64,000 nucleotides of DNA from PALSA-1003 sp963791945 (GCA_963791945.1 CAWBUD010000003.1:434001-498000), one strand, 5' to 3'. Counted from the stretch's first letter, positions 7,449 through 16,236 are shown. Notes: a model not told the origin generated them from the sequence alone. Numbers and translations: made by a program.

Positions 7449-9116
7449 TCATGCAAGATACTGGTGAACGAAGGCGATGGCCATGCTGCCTTCGCCCACC
7501 CCCGCCGCGACGCGCTTGATCGACCCGTGTCGGACGTCTCCGGCGGCAAACACGCCCGGCATGCTCGTTTCCAGCAGGTACGGGTCGCGGTCGAGCGGCC
7601 AGTGACGGTTTGCCTTGGCGACCAGATCGGTGACATCGCGACCCGTGCAGACATAGCCGCGCTCGTCGCGAATGATCGACTCGGGCAGCCATTCGGTCTT
7701 CGCGTCGGCGCCGATGAACACGAATACGGCTCCCGCGGGCTCGGTGCGTGTTCCACCCGTCGCGCGGTTCTCGACAACGATGTGCTCGACGTGATCCGAT
7801 CCCTCGATCCGCACGACGCGATGCCGTGTCCGCACACTGATGTTGGACTTCGAGGCGAGTTGCTCGATGAGGTAATGCGACATCGTCGCGGCGAGCGAGG
7901 GCCCGCGCACCAGAAGCGTGACCGATCGCGCGTAATTGGCGAAGAACATCGCCGCCTGTCCGGCCGAGTTGCCTCCCCCGATAAGAAAGATATCCTGATC
8001 GACCGTGCCCAGTGCCTCGGTGCGCGCGGCGCCGTAGTAGACGCCGCGGCCAAGCAGCGAATCGCTCCCCGGCACCTCGAGCTCGCGCCAGGCTACGCCG
8101 CTTGCGACGACGACGGTCCTGGCGGCGACGCGCTCGTGACCGTCGAGATGCACTTCACGCAGCGTGCCTTGGGGCTCACCGGCGATCCCGCAGACTTCGC
8201 GAGCGACGAGGATCTCGGCGCCGAATCGTTTGGCTTGCTGGAGCGCACGGCCACCGAGCTCGTCGCCTGAAACGCCGGTCGGAAAGCCGAGATAGTTCTC
8301 GATCCTGGACGATGCGCCAGCCTGGCCGCCTGGTGATTCACGCTCGACGAGGACCGTGCGCAATCCTTCCGATGCACCGTAGACCGCTGCGGCGAGGCCC
8401 GCGGGACCGCCGCCAATCACCGCGACGTCGTAGGTCACGGCGGCCGGCCGCGTCTGCAATCCGAGCCGCTCCGCAAGCTGCCGATTCGTAGGCGTAACGA
8501 GCCGCGAGCCATCCGGAAGCACGACCACCGGAAAAACATCCCCGGCCTGCGGCGCCGGTACCGCGCCGCCGTTGCGATCCGGACGCGTCGGATCGAGCCA
8601 CGTGAAAGCCACATGGTTGCGCGCGAGAAAATCCCGCACCCGATGGCAGGCGAGGTCGAAGCGATGGCCGATGATCGTCACCGCCGCAGCCGGCCCCTCG
8701 CTCACCAGCTCCTGCAGGTGGCCGATGCGCGTGGCCATCGTCTTGAGGATCTCGCCGTTGAGCTTGGGGCAACCCGAGATCAGCTCGCGGAAATCTGCGG
8801 CGTCGAATCCGCAGACGCGCGACGCCTCGGTCGCGCGGAGGCTCGCCACCGCAGGCGAGCCGAGGAGCAGCGGCACTTCGCCGAAGTAGCTCCCGGGCTC
8901 GTACACGGTGAGCAGGCGATCGGTGCCGTGGAACGCCTTGCGCACCTCGATGCGACCTTCGAGCAAGCCGAAGAACGACGCCTGCTCGCCCTCGTGGATG
9001 AGCCAGTCGCCGGGGCGCAGGCGGATGTCGGCGCCCCGCGCGGCGAGCGTCTGGAGCTCCGATGCCGGCAGCGGCGCGAAGAGGGGAATGGAACGAAGGA
9101 GATCGGCGGTGATCAT
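7449..9116 (-). CDS. Cyclic-nucleotide-binding-domain FAD-dependent oxidoreductase (thioredoxin-reductase-like)
   Basis: A 555-residue three-part protein. Residues about 5-135 are a cyclic-nucleotide-binding fold (LLRSIPLFAPLPASELQTLA, PGDWLIHEGEQAS, GSYFGEVPLL). Residues 145-225 are a glutaredoxin-like region without an obvious CxxC. Residues 228-555 are a thioredoxin-reductase-like FAD/NAD(P)H module with GGGPAG at 235-240 and a second GGGNSAGQAA at 380-389. Where thioredoxin reductase has its CATC disulfide the sequence is VYYGAART (359-366), so it cannot reduce thioredoxin by the classical route. A start at 9116 fits the CNB fold; longer frames read into the zinc-finger gene. It follows the UBP zinc-finger gene by 26 bases. 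The redox partner and ligand are unknown. Confidence 0.88.
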   Translation of the reverse strand: MITADLLRSIPLFAPLPASELQTLAARGADIRLRPGDWLIHEGEQASFFGLLEGRIEVRKAFHGTDRLLTVYEPGSYFGEVPLLLGSPAVASLRATEASRVCGFDAADFRELISGCPKLNGEILKTMATRIGHLQELVSEGPAAAVTIIGHRFDLACHRVRDFLARNHVAFTWLDPTRPDRNGGAVPAPQAGDVFPVVVLPDGSRLVTPTNRQLAERLGLQTRPAAVTYDVAVIGGGPAGLAAAVYGASEGLRTVLVERESPGGQAGASSRIENYLGFPTGVSGDELGGRALQQAKRFGAEILVAREVCGIAGEPQGTLREVHLDGHERVAARTVVVASGVAWRELEVPGSDSLLGRGVYYGAARTEALGTVDQDIFLIGGGNSAGQAAMFFANYARSVTLLVRGPSLAATMSHYLIEQLASKSNISVRTRHRVVRIEGSDHVEHIVVENRATGGTRTEPAGAVFVFIGADAKTEWLPESIIRDERGYVCTGRDVTDLVAKANRHWPLDRDPYLLETSMPGVFAAGDVRHGSIKRVAAGVGEGSMAIAFVHQYLA

Positions 9117-9142
9117 GCGTGAGAAGGCGAGACGGGCAGTGG

Positions 9143-9433
9143 CTACGTCTTGGAGCGGCGCGGGCGAGGCAACGACTCGAAGAGGAGCTCGTCGACGTAG
9201 CACCAAGCCCACGTTTCGCCCGGCTCGATGGACCGCATGATGGGGTGGCCCGTGTCGCGGTAGTGCCGCGTCGCATGCCGGTTCTTCGAGTTGTCGCAGC
9301 AGCCGACGTGCCCGCAGGTGAGACAAAGGCGCAGATGCACCCAGGTGTCTCCGAGCTTGAGGCAGTCCTCGCAGCCCTTGGCCGAGGGCACGACGTCCCG
9401 GATCGCCTCGAGGTGAGCACAGGCGTCAGTCAT
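9143..9433 (-). CDS. UBP-type zinc finger protein
   Basis: A 96-residue protein that is almost entirely one ZnF-UBP domain. Putative zinc ligands are C5, H7, C21, C24, C37, C40, C45, H53, H57 and H63 (motifs GCEDCLKLG, RLCLTCGHVGCCD, RHATRHYRDTGHP), with a W31 and a WAWCYVD strand. In eukaryotes the domain grips the free C-terminal Gly-Gly of ubiquitin. Bacteria lack ubiquitin, so the bacterial ligand is unknown. It starts 5 bases after the ABC binding-protein gene and ends 26 bases before the CNB-flavoprotein gene. The close coupling to the latter suggests shared function, perhaps presenting a protein C-terminus or a small ligand to the flavoenzyme. Confidence 0.9.
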   Translation of the reverse strand: MTDACAHLEAIRDVVPSAKGCEDCLKLGDTWVHLRLCLTCGHVGCCDNSKNRHATRHYRDTGHPIMRSIEPGETWAWCYVDELLFESLPRPRRSKT

Positions 9434-9438
9434 CGTCG

Positions 9439-10461
9439 CTACGGCAGGATTTTCACCTGCTTGACGAACTGCAGCGTGTACGCCTTGCGATAGTCTACGT
9501 CGCGCTTGATGAGGCCCGCCTGCGCCATGAAGTCGAACGTCTGCTTCCAGCGGTCGTCGGTCATGGTGAGGATGCCCTGCGTCGCAGCGTCTCCGCCCGT
9601 AACCAGACCGAAGTCCTTCATGCGCGCGACGCCGAAGGAGAGAAGACCGTCCTCGATTTGCGGATTATCGCGCTTGATGAGCGCGTTGCCGGGCGCGGGA
9701 TTGGCGAGATAGCTCTTCCAGCCGAGCGCCGAGGCTTCGACGAAGCGCCGGATCAGATCCGGCTTCTCCTGCACCGTCCTCGCCAGCGTGACGATCGTCT
9801 CCGCGTAGGGCGGATAGCCGTCGGCGGCAAGCAGGAACACTTTCGGGCGTATGCCGCCCTTCTCGATCGAATACGGTTCCGAGGTCGCGTAGCCCTGCTG
9901 CGCGATGTTCCTGTCGACCAGGAACTGCTGCACGCTGAAGGAGTACGGACGCTTCTGCGCGTCGGTGAAACCGTACTTCGCCTTGAGCCACGGCCAGAAT
10001 GTAGTCTCGCTCGCCTGTCCGATCAGGAGCGTTCGCGTCTTGAGGTCGGCCAGATCCCTGACGTCGGGATGCGCGATCATCACCGCGGGGTCGGCCTGGA
10101 ACGTGGCGGCGACGGTTACCAGGGGCAGGCCCTGCTGCACGGCGTTCAGCGTCGCGACGTCGTAGCCCATCGCGAAGTCCGCCTGGCCCGCGACGAGGAG
10201 CTGGTAGACGTTGACCTGCGGGCCGCCCATCTTGATCGTCACATCGAGCCCGTAATGCCGATAGATCCCTTCGGCGAGCGCCTGGTAGAAGCCTCCGTGC
10301 TCGGCCTCCGCGTACCAGTTGGTCACGAACACGACCCTGTCCGCGGCATGGGTGCCGCCCGCCGCGACGCCGAACGCGATCGTCATGAGAACGGCGCGCC
10401 GCCAGCCGGAGAGGAGCCGGCCGAGCCCGGTGAGGCCAACAAGAAGCACTTCACGAAGCAT
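9439..10461 (-). CDS. ABC transporter substrate-binding protein, NMT1/THI5-like
   Basis: A 340-residue secreted protein with an N-terminal hydrophobic signal ending near GGTHAADRV. The mature part begins VVFVTNWYAEAEHGGFYQAL and has the periplasmic-binding fold typical of the NMT1/SsuA group (QADFAMGYDVATL, then an EPYSIEKGG hinge segment). Relatives bind pyrimidine precursors of thiamine, riboflavin-like compounds, sulfonates, nitrate or taurine; FVTNWY.A...GGFYQA is closest to the thiamine/riboflavin precursor branch. The permease and ATPase genes lie immediately upstream in the same operon. There is no visible riboswitch. Confidence 0.85.
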   Translation of the reverse strand: MLREVLLVGLTGLGRLLSGWRRAVLMTIAFGVAAGGTHAADRVVFVTNWYAEAEHGGFYQALAEGIYRHYGLDVTIKMGGPQVNVYQLLVAGQADFAMGYDVATLNAVQQGLPLVTVAATFQADPAVMIAHPDVRDLADLKTRTLLIGQASETTFWPWLKAKYGFTDAQKRPYSFSVQQFLVDRNIAQQGYATSEPYSIEKGGIRPKVFLLAADGYPPYAETIVTLARTVQEKPDLIRRFVEASALGWKSYLANPAPGNALIKRDNPQIEDGLLSFGVARMKDFGLVTGGDAATQGILTMTDDRWKQTFDFMAQAGLIKRDVDYRKAYTLQFVKQVKILP

Positions 10462-10515
10462 GTCTGGGGAGCTCCTTCGGTCGCCTGAGGGGTCAGCCGG
10501 GTGAAACGGAGTGGA

Positions 10516-11295
10516 TCATTGCTGCGTCACCTCGCTCTCGTGCCAGCGGCGGAGCGCAAGCCGCGCGCCAAGCGCGGTGAGCATGGAAAGCACTATACCG
10601 GTCGCCGCGATCAGAAACAAAGCCGCGAAAAGTCGCGGGATGTTGAGCTGCAAGCCGGAAAGCAGGATCTGGTAGGCCAGGCCGGAGACCGTGCCTCCGG
10701 TCCCGGCCACGAATTCGGCGACGACCGCGCCGATGAGCGCGAGACCTGCAGACACGCGCAGCCCCGCGAAGAAGTAAGGCAGCGCGCTCGGCACGCGCAG
10801 CCGCACGAGCGTCTGCCAGCGGTCGGCGCCGTAAAGACGAAACAGCTCGAGGAGGCCCGGATCGACGCTGCGCAAGCCCAGCGTCGTATTCGACACGATG
10901 GGGAACAGCGCGACGATCGTCGCGCACAGCACCAGGGCGATGCGCGTGTCCCTGACCCATATGATGATGAGCGGCGCGATGGCCACGATCGGCGTCACCT
11001 GCAGCAGGATCGCGTACGGGAAGAGGCTCGCTTCGATCACCCGGCTTTGCACGAACAGGAAGGCCGTGGCGATGCCGATCAGCGTCGCGAGCAGCAGTGC
11101 GGCCAGCGTCACCGCCAGCGTGAAGGCGAGCGAGCGCGACAGCAGGCCCCAATCGCGCTGCAGTGTCGCCACAACGGCGAGCGGCGACGGCACCAGATAG
11201 GGAGGCACGTCATACGCCGTCACCACCGCCTGCCATGCGGCGAGAAGGACCAACCCGACCGCGAGCGGGGCACCGTAGCGCACGCCGGCGCGCAT
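10516..11295 (-). CDS. ABC transporter permease (SsuC/ThiX-like)
   Basis: About 259 residues with six membrane helices of the BPD_transp_1 type. The cytoplasmic EAA loop, which docks on the ATPase, is ELFRLYGADRWQTLVRLRVP followed by SALPYFFAGLRV. Helices before it include TPIVAIAPLIIIWV and LVLCATIVALFPIV, usual for nitrate/sulfonate/thiamine-precursor importers. The start may be this ATG or the GTG three bases earlier at 11298. Either overlaps the stop of the ATPase gene, implying translational coupling. It works with the flanking ATPase and binding protein. Confidence 0.88.
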   Translation of the reverse strand: MRAGVRYGAPLAVGLVLLAAWQAVVTAYDVPPYLVPSPLAVVATLQRDWGLLSRSLAFTLAVTLAALLLATLIGIATAFLFVQSRVIEASLFPYAILLQVTPIVAIAPLIIIWVRDTRIALVLCATIVALFPIVSNTTLGLRSVDPGLLELFRLYGADRWQTLVRLRVPSALPYFFAGLRVSAGLALIGAVVAEFVAGTGGTVSGLAYQILLSGLQLNIPRLFAALFLIAATGIVLSMLTALGARLALRRWHESEVTQQ

Positions 11296-12080
11296 CACGA
11301 CGGCGCGACCTCAGCGGCTTCCGCCATCGCGGCGGCGAGCATCGCCGACAGACGCGCGGCGTAGCCTGCGAACCGTGCCGACATCCGGAATGCGTCGGTG
11401 CGAGGGTGCGGCTCGTCGATCGCGACCTCGCCGACGATGCGTCCGGGCCGAGGGGACATCACGAGCACGCGGGTCGACAGAAAGACCGCCTCGAAGATGC
11501 TGTGCGTCACGAACAGGATCGTCAGCGCCTCTCGGGCCCAGAGGTCGGCGAGCTCGCGATCGAGGCGCATGCGCGTGATCTCGTCGAGCGCAGCGAAAGG
11601 CTCGTCCATGAGGAGCAGCGAGGGCTCCGTGGCCAGGGCGCGGGCGATGGAAACGCGCATCTGCATCCCGCCGGAAAGCTCGCGCGGGTACGCATGCCGG
11701 AAGTCTTTCAGCCCCACCAGCGCGAGCGCCCTGCTCACCCGCTCCGTCGCGCGATCGGCGGCGGCGGAGCGGCCGAGATCGAAGGGCAAGCGGACGTTCT
11801 TCTCGACGTCGGCCCAGGCGAGAAGCGTCGCGCTCTGGAAGACGAAGGCGAGACGCCGCGGGTCCTTATCCGACGCGGCCGCGTCGGGCCACAGCCGCAC
11901 GCGCCCCTCGGATGGAGCCGTGAGGCCGGCAACCAGCCGCAGCAGCGTGCTCTTGCCGCACCCGGATGGCCCGACGATGGTCGCGAACTCGCCGCCGGCG
12001 ACGCGGAGCGTGAGGGGCTGGAGCGCGCGCACGCCGTTGGCGAACACCTTGCCGGCGCCGGCGAGATCGATCGCGGTCAT
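11295..12080 (-). CDS. ABC transporter ATP-binding protein
   Basis: A 261-residue ATPase with Walker A GPSGCGKST (about residues 38-46), Q-loop VFQSATLLAW, signature LSGGMQMR, Walker B LLLMDEPFAALDE and the switch-histidine VTHSIFEAV. It belongs to the SsuB/TauB/ThiZ group that pairs with NMT1-type binding proteins. It is the first gene of the importer set and overlaps the permease gene by 1-4 bases. A hairpin with a T-run lies just before its start codon. Confidence 0.92.
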   Translation of the reverse strand: MTAIDLAGAGKVFANGVRALQPLTLRVAGGEFATIVGPSGCGKSTLLRLVAGLTAPSEGRVRLWPDAAASDKDPRRLAFVFQSATLLAWADVEKNVRLPFDLGRSAAADRATERVSRALALVGLKDFRHAYPRELSGGMQMRVSIARALATEPSLLLMDEPFAALDEITRMRLDRELADLWAREALTILFVTHSIFEAVFLSTRVLVMSPRPGRIVGEVAIDEPHPRTDAFRMSARFAGYAARLSAMLAAAMAEAAEVAPS

Positions 12081-12085
12081 GGGCT

Positions 12086-12109
12086 GGAAAAGCCCGCGGA
12101 CTTGCGGGC
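12086..12109 (-). terminator. Intrinsic-terminator-like hairpin in the leader of the ABC operon
   Basis: Read on the minus strand: GCCCGC, loop AAGTCC, GCGGGC, then TTTTCC. The stem is 6 GC pairs followed by a short T-run, 73 bases after the BrkB-family stop and only 5 bases before the ATPase start codon region. It could end the upstream transcript or attenuate the importer operon. No promoter between the stem and the ATG is possible, so any importer transcript must include it or start inside it. Confidence 0.45.
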
Positions 12110-12182
12110 GGGAGCGAATCTAGCACACGGTCGGACACGCGCACGCGCGGCGTTGCAGCCGGACCGAGCGCCCGCGGATGCC

Positions 12183-13049
12183 TCAGTCGTTCCGTGCGCC
12201 TGCGCCACCGTGGCGCCTCGCGTGCACCCAGGTGAATTCCGCGCCGAAAAGAAAAATCTGCGCAGAGTAGTAGAGCCAGAGCAGCAGCACGACAAACGAT
12301 CCTGCAGCCGCGTAGGCGGAGGCGATCGCGCTGTTGCCGAGATAGAAACCGATCGCCAGCCGACCGATGTTGAAAAGCACCGCAGTCACGAACGCGCCCG
12401 CCCAGACGTCGCGCCACGCGATCTCCACGTGCGGCAGCCACTTGTAGAGCATGGCGAAGAGGACCGTGAAGGCAGCCACGGACACCGCGAAGTCGAGGAG
12501 AAAAACGAGGCTCGCACTGGTGACCGAGAAGCGCCAGAAATGCGCCAGCGCCGCCAGCGCGCTGCCCGCCACCAGCGACACCACGAGCAGAAAGCCGATG
12601 CCGAGGATCAGGCCGAACGAAAGCAGCCGTGCACGCACCAACGCCACGAGCCCGTTCTCTTGCGGCGGCGGCGCCCGCCAGATGCGGTTGAGATCGTCTT
12701 CGAGCTCCACGAGCACGCTCGTAGCGCCGACGAACAGAACGATGAAGCCGATCGCGGTCGCGATCGCGCCGCTGCGGTCGATGGCTGCGGAGAGCAGCAG
12801 CTTTTCCAGCGCATCGGCGCCCACCGGTCCCAGCAGCGCCGCGAACTGTTCGACCACCGCCCCGCGAGCCGCATCGGCGCCGTAGACCGCGCCCGCAATG
12901 GCAATCACGATGACCAGCAGCGGCGCCAGCGAGAACGCCGTATAGAAGGCGAGCGCCGCGCCCATGCTCGAAGCGCGGTCGTCGACCCACGCGATCGCGG
13001 CTTCCTTGAACAGCGACAGATACTCGCGCAGCAGCGGCATCGGCGGCAT
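12183..13049 (-). CDS. YihY/BrkB-family inner membrane protein
   Basis: About 288 residues with six membrane helices and the family blocks DDRASSMGAALAFYTAFSLA (helix 1), VLVELEDDLNRIWRAP and YAAAGSFVVLLLWLYYSAQI with FGAEFTWVHARR at the end. The family was once called ribonuclease BN in error; its members are now seen as integral membrane proteins of unknown transport role. The start is taken as the ATG at 13049; a TTG at 13079 and an ATG at 13040 are also possible. It precedes the ABC importer operon by about 100 bases. Confidence 0.85.
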   Translation of the reverse strand: MPPMPLLREYLSLFKEAAIAWVDDRASSMGAALAFYTAFSLAPLLVIVIAIAGAVYGADAARGAVVEQFAALLGPVGADALEKLLLSAAIDRSGAIATAIGFIVLFVGATSVLVELEDDLNRIWRAPPPQENGLVALVRARLLSFGLILGIGFLLVVSLVAGSALAALAHFWRFSVTSASLVFLLDFAVSVAAFTVLFAMLYKWLPHVEIAWRDVWAGAFVTAVLFNIGRLAIGFYLGNSAIASAYAAAGSFVVLLLWLYYSAQIFLFGAEFTWVHARRHGGAGARND

Positions 13050-13237
13050 CCCACGCCCGGGTTCCTGGCTCGCGCTCAAGCATGAACTACGCCCGGACCT
13101 TTAGACAGCGAACGAAAAGCGCGTTTGGCCCGCTATCGGCGTGCCGGCGGTGCGGGAATCGCCGGGGTTTTCGCAAGACTGACGCAGACAAACTTACACT
13201 GGGCTGCAACTCCCGCCCTCCGATCGACGCTACATCC

Positions 13238-14527
13238 CTACATCCCGAGCATCCGCGGGAACCAGAGCGAGATCGCGGGGACGTAGGTGACCAGCATCAG
13301 TACCGCGAACATGACGGCGTAGAACGGCCAGATGCCGCGCATCACCTGTTCCATGGTTACCTTGCCGACCGCGCAGCCGACGAACAGCGTGGCCCCGACG
13401 GGGGGCGTCAGGAGCCCGATCCCGAGGTTGAGCAGCATGATCATGCCGAAGTGCACGGGATCGACCCCGAGCGTGGTCACGACCGGAAGCATGATCGGCG
13501 TGCAGATGAGGATAAGCGGCGCCATGTCCATCAGGCAGCCCAGGACCAGCATCAGGCCGTTCAGGAGGATCAGGATCACGTCCTTGTTGTGCGAGAGCGT
13601 AAGGAAGAACGCGGTCACCTTGGCCGGGATCTGCATGAGCGCCATGACGTAGCCGAAGCTCGAGGCGCAGGCGATGAGCGTCATGACCATCGCCACGGTC
13701 TTGAGGGTGCGGTGCACGAGTCCCGGCAGATCGCGCCAGCGGTAGTCACGATAGACGAACATCGTGACGGAAAACGCCCACAGGCAGGCCACCGCGCCCG
13801 CTTCGATCGCGGTGAACACGCCGCCGAGGATCCCGCCGATGATGATGACGATCGTAATGAGCCCCCACAGCGCGTCGATCGTGATGCGCACGGCATCGCG
13901 CAGCGGCACGGACTGCCCGGTCGGGTGCCCGTCGCGATAGGCGATATAGAGGCACAACAGGATCAGCGCCAGCCCGAGCAGCAGCCCAGGAACGATGCCG
14001 GCCATGAACAGGCTGGTGATCGAAATCAGGCCGCCGGTCGCTAGCGAGTAGATCACGGCGTTGTGCGAGGGCGGCACCAGGATCGCCTGCACCGATGCGC
14101 TGATCGTGACGTTGGTCGCGAACACCCGGGGAAAGCCGACCTTCTCCATCTGGGGAATCATGACCGAGCCGATCGCCGAGGTATCCGCGACCGACGAGCC
14201 GGAGATGCCCGACAGGAACGTGGTGGCGATGATATTGACGGCCGACAATCCGCCGCGCACGCGCACGACACCGACGAGGACGTTCGCGAACGCGACCAGC
14301 CGCCTCGCCATGCCCCCTTCGGACATGATCGCGCCGGCGAGCACGAAGAAGGGAATCGTCAGCATCGCCACCTTGGACACGCCGTCGGAGATCTTGAGCA
14401 TGACCGCTTCGAGCGGAACGCCGATCCAGAGCGCGCCGGCGATCGCGGCGAGGCCCAGCGAATACGCGATCGGGACGCCGAGTGCGAAGAAGACGAACAG
14501 GCTGCAGAGCAGAACCGCGATGTCCAT
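13238..14527 (-). CDS. dctM: TRAP transporter large permease (DctM family)
   Basis: A 429-residue protein with 12 or so membrane helices. Conserved blocks include the N-terminal GVPIAYSLGLAA, AGAIMSEGGMARRL, FLSGISGSSVADTSAIGSVM, SVQAILVPPSHNAVIYS and near the C-terminus LGIGLLTPPVGATLFVGCAVG. This is the sodium-coupled transport subunit of a tripartite TRAP importer for organic acids. It ends a three-gene operon with dctQ (22 bases upstream) and dctP. Substrate unknown. Confidence 0.92.
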   Translation of the reverse strand: MDIAVLLCSLFVFFALGVPIAYSLGLAAIAGALWIGVPLEAVMLKISDGVSKVAMLTIPFFVLAGAIMSEGGMARRLVAFANVLVGVVRVRGGLSAVNIIATTFLSGISGSSVADTSAIGSVMIPQMEKVGFPRVFATNVTISASVQAILVPPSHNAVIYSLATGGLISITSLFMAGIVPGLLLGLALILLCLYIAYRDGHPTGQSVPLRDAVRITIDALWGLITIVIIIGGILGGVFTAIEAGAVACLWAFSVTMFVYRDYRWRDLPGLVHRTLKTVAMVMTLIACASSFGYVMALMQIPAKVTAFFLTLSHNKDVILILLNGLMLVLGCLMDMAPLILICTPIMLPVVTTLGVDPVHFGMIMLLNLGIGLLTPPVGATLFVGCAVGKVTMEQVMRGIWPFYAVMFAVLMLVTYVPAISLWFPRMLGM

Positions 14528-14549
14528 ACGATCGAGGGACCGGCCCGTG

Positions 14550-15065
14550 CTAGTCGAATGCCGCCGCCGAATGCGCGTCGCCGCCTTTGTCCGGCGGCGT
14601 GCCGAGGGTGAGATGCTCGACGACGAACAGGAACAGGATCGCGCCGCCGACGGGGATCGGTAGGTACGTGATGCCGGTCGACAGGAAAGGAAAATCGGCG
14701 ATGGTGTTATACCAGGTCGCCTCGACCAATCGAGCGCCCCAGAACAGCATGAACAGCGCGATGAGCGCCATCAGCAGCTCGACGACGAGGTCGGTCACGC
14801 GCCGGTAGCCCGCCGGCAGCGCATTGACCACGAGTCTCACGTTCATGTGCAGTCGCAAGCGGTAGCAGGCTGCGGCGCCGAAGAAGGTGAGCACGATCGT
14901 GAGCAGCACGGCGGCCGGCTCCGGCCACGACGACGCGCTGTTGAGCACGTAGCGGGTGAACACCGCCCAGGGAATGACCGCGGAGATGAGCACCAGCGCG
15001 ACGCCGGCGATGATCACGCACCCGAGATACAGCGTGTCCATCGCTTTGCGGTAGGCAAGCGCCAT
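14550..15065 (-). CDS. dctQ: TRAP transporter small permease (DctQ family)
   Basis: A 171-residue protein with four membrane helices, beginning DTLYLGCVIIAGVALVLISAV and containing the conserved WPEPAAVLLTIVLTFFGAA helix and RLRLHMNVRLVVNAL loop. It bridges the large permease in the inner membrane. GAAGGAG precedes the ATG, which fixes the start. The gene lies between the binding protein and large permease genes. Confidence 0.9.
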   Translation of the reverse strand: MALAYRKAMDTLYLGCVIIAGVALVLISAVIPWAVFTRYVLNSASSWPEPAAVLLTIVLTFFGAAACYRLRLHMNVRLVVNALPAGYRRVTDLVVELLMALIALFMLFWGARLVEATWYNTIADFPFLSTGITYLPIPVGGAILFLFVVEHLTLGTPPDKGGDAHSAAAFD

Positions 15066-15171
15066 CGATTCGCTCCTTCAGGTCCGGATGCAGCGTACGC
15101 CGAGTCCCGGGCGTCGCGGTCCGCCGCGCCCGGGTTGGTCAGCCCGGCCCGAATGGCCGGTCAGCCGGCGA

Positions 15172-16176
15172 TTACTCCACCGCCTGGATGCGCTTGATCA
15201 TGTCGGCGTACTTGGGACCGTACTTGTCCCACACCGGCTTGACGGCCGCCTGGAACGGTTTCTTGTCGGCAATCGGGATCACCATGATCCCGGCGGCCTT
15301 CGCCTTGTCCATCGCGTCTTTCTCGTACTTGTTCCAAAGCACGCGTTCTTCGAGCTGGGCCTCGCGGGAGAATTTCCTGACCAGCTCCTGATCCGCCGGG
15401 GGGAGACTGTCCCACACCTTGCGCGACATCACCAGGATCTCGGGCACGATCAGGTGCTCGTCGAGCGTGTAGTACTTCGCCACGGTGTAGTGATTGTCGA
15501 ACACGAAGCTCGGCGGGTTGTTCTCCGCGCCGTCGACCACGCCCGTCTGCAGGGCGTTGAACACCTGGTCGTAGCCCATCGCCACGCCGTTGCCGCCGAG
15601 CGCGTTCATCATGTCGACGAACATCGGGTTGCCCATGACGCGGAATTTCATGCCCTTGAGGTCTTCGATGCTGTGGATCGGCTTCTTGGTGTCGTAGAGG
15701 CTGCGCGCGCCCGCGTCCATCCAGCACAGGCCGACCAGCCCTGCTTTCGGATTGTTCGTCACCTTGTCGAGCAGCTCCTGGCCGATCGGCCCGTCGATCA
15801 CCTTCTGCATGTGCGCCGTGCTGCGGAAGAGGTACGGCAGATTGAAGACGTTGAGGTCGTCGACCACCGGCCCGAGAGCGCCTACGCTCACCCGCGCGAG
15901 CGCCAGCGCGCCGACCTGCGCCTGCTCGATCGCCTCTTTCTCGCCGCCGAGCTGCATCGACGGATAGATCTCCACGGAGATCCGGCCGTGGGTTGCCGCC
16001 TCGAGCTTCTTGCCCATGCTGGCGATCGCCGCCACCGTGGGGTACCCCGCCGGATGGACGTCGGAGGCCTTGAGCACCACCTTTTGCTGGGCCACGGCCG
16101 GGCCGCCCAAAGATGCGCCGGAAAGCGCCAGGGCGACGGCCATCGCCATCCGCAACGCACTGCGTTTGTCGATCAT
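15172..16176 (-). CDS. dctP: TRAP transporter substrate-binding protein (DctP family)
   Basis: A 334-residue secreted protein. The signal peptide runs to about AVAQQ (residue 30). The mature fold includes VVLKASDVHPAGYPTVAAI, the conserved arginine segment LKGMKFRVMGNP that salt-bridges the substrate carboxylate, and the dimer-type helix region FNALQTGVVDGAENNPPSF. A GGAGGAT ribosome-binding site precedes the start. It is the first gene of a dctPQM operon on the minus strand. Upstream are two tandem TGGTC-N-GACCA-type sites, which point to control by a GntR-FCD regulator not encoded in this window. Confidence 0.92.
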   Translation of the reverse strand: MIDKRSALRMAMAVALALSGASLGGPAVAQQKVVLKASDVHPAGYPTVAAIASMGKKLEAATHGRISVEIYPSMQLGGEKEAIEQAQVGALALARVSVGALGPVVDDLNVFNLPYLFRSTAHMQKVIDGPIGQELLDKVTNNPKAGLVGLCWMDAGARSLYDTKKPIHSIEDLKGMKFRVMGNPMFVDMMNALGGNGVAMGYDQVFNALQTGVVDGAENNPPSFVFDNHYTVAKYYTLDEHLIVPEILVMSRKVWDSLPPADQELVRKFSREAQLEERVLWNKYEKDAMDKAKAAGIMVIPIADKKPFQAAVKPVWDKYGPKYADMIKRIQAVE

Positions 16177-16236
16177 CGGATCCTCCTTCGTCGGTCGTTT
16201 TCGCGGGCCGCTCGTGCCCGCAGCGGATCGTGTTAT

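Noticed and set aside
6315..8270. A long plus-strand open frame opposite the Gfo/Idh and flavoprotein genes
   Set aside because: It is antisense to two well-supported genes, has no recognisable domain and shows the Arg/Asp/Ala-rich bias of GC-driven spurious frames. The same holds for other long antisense frames, for example at 11163-13085, 27249-29339, 31838-35059 and 39204-40508.
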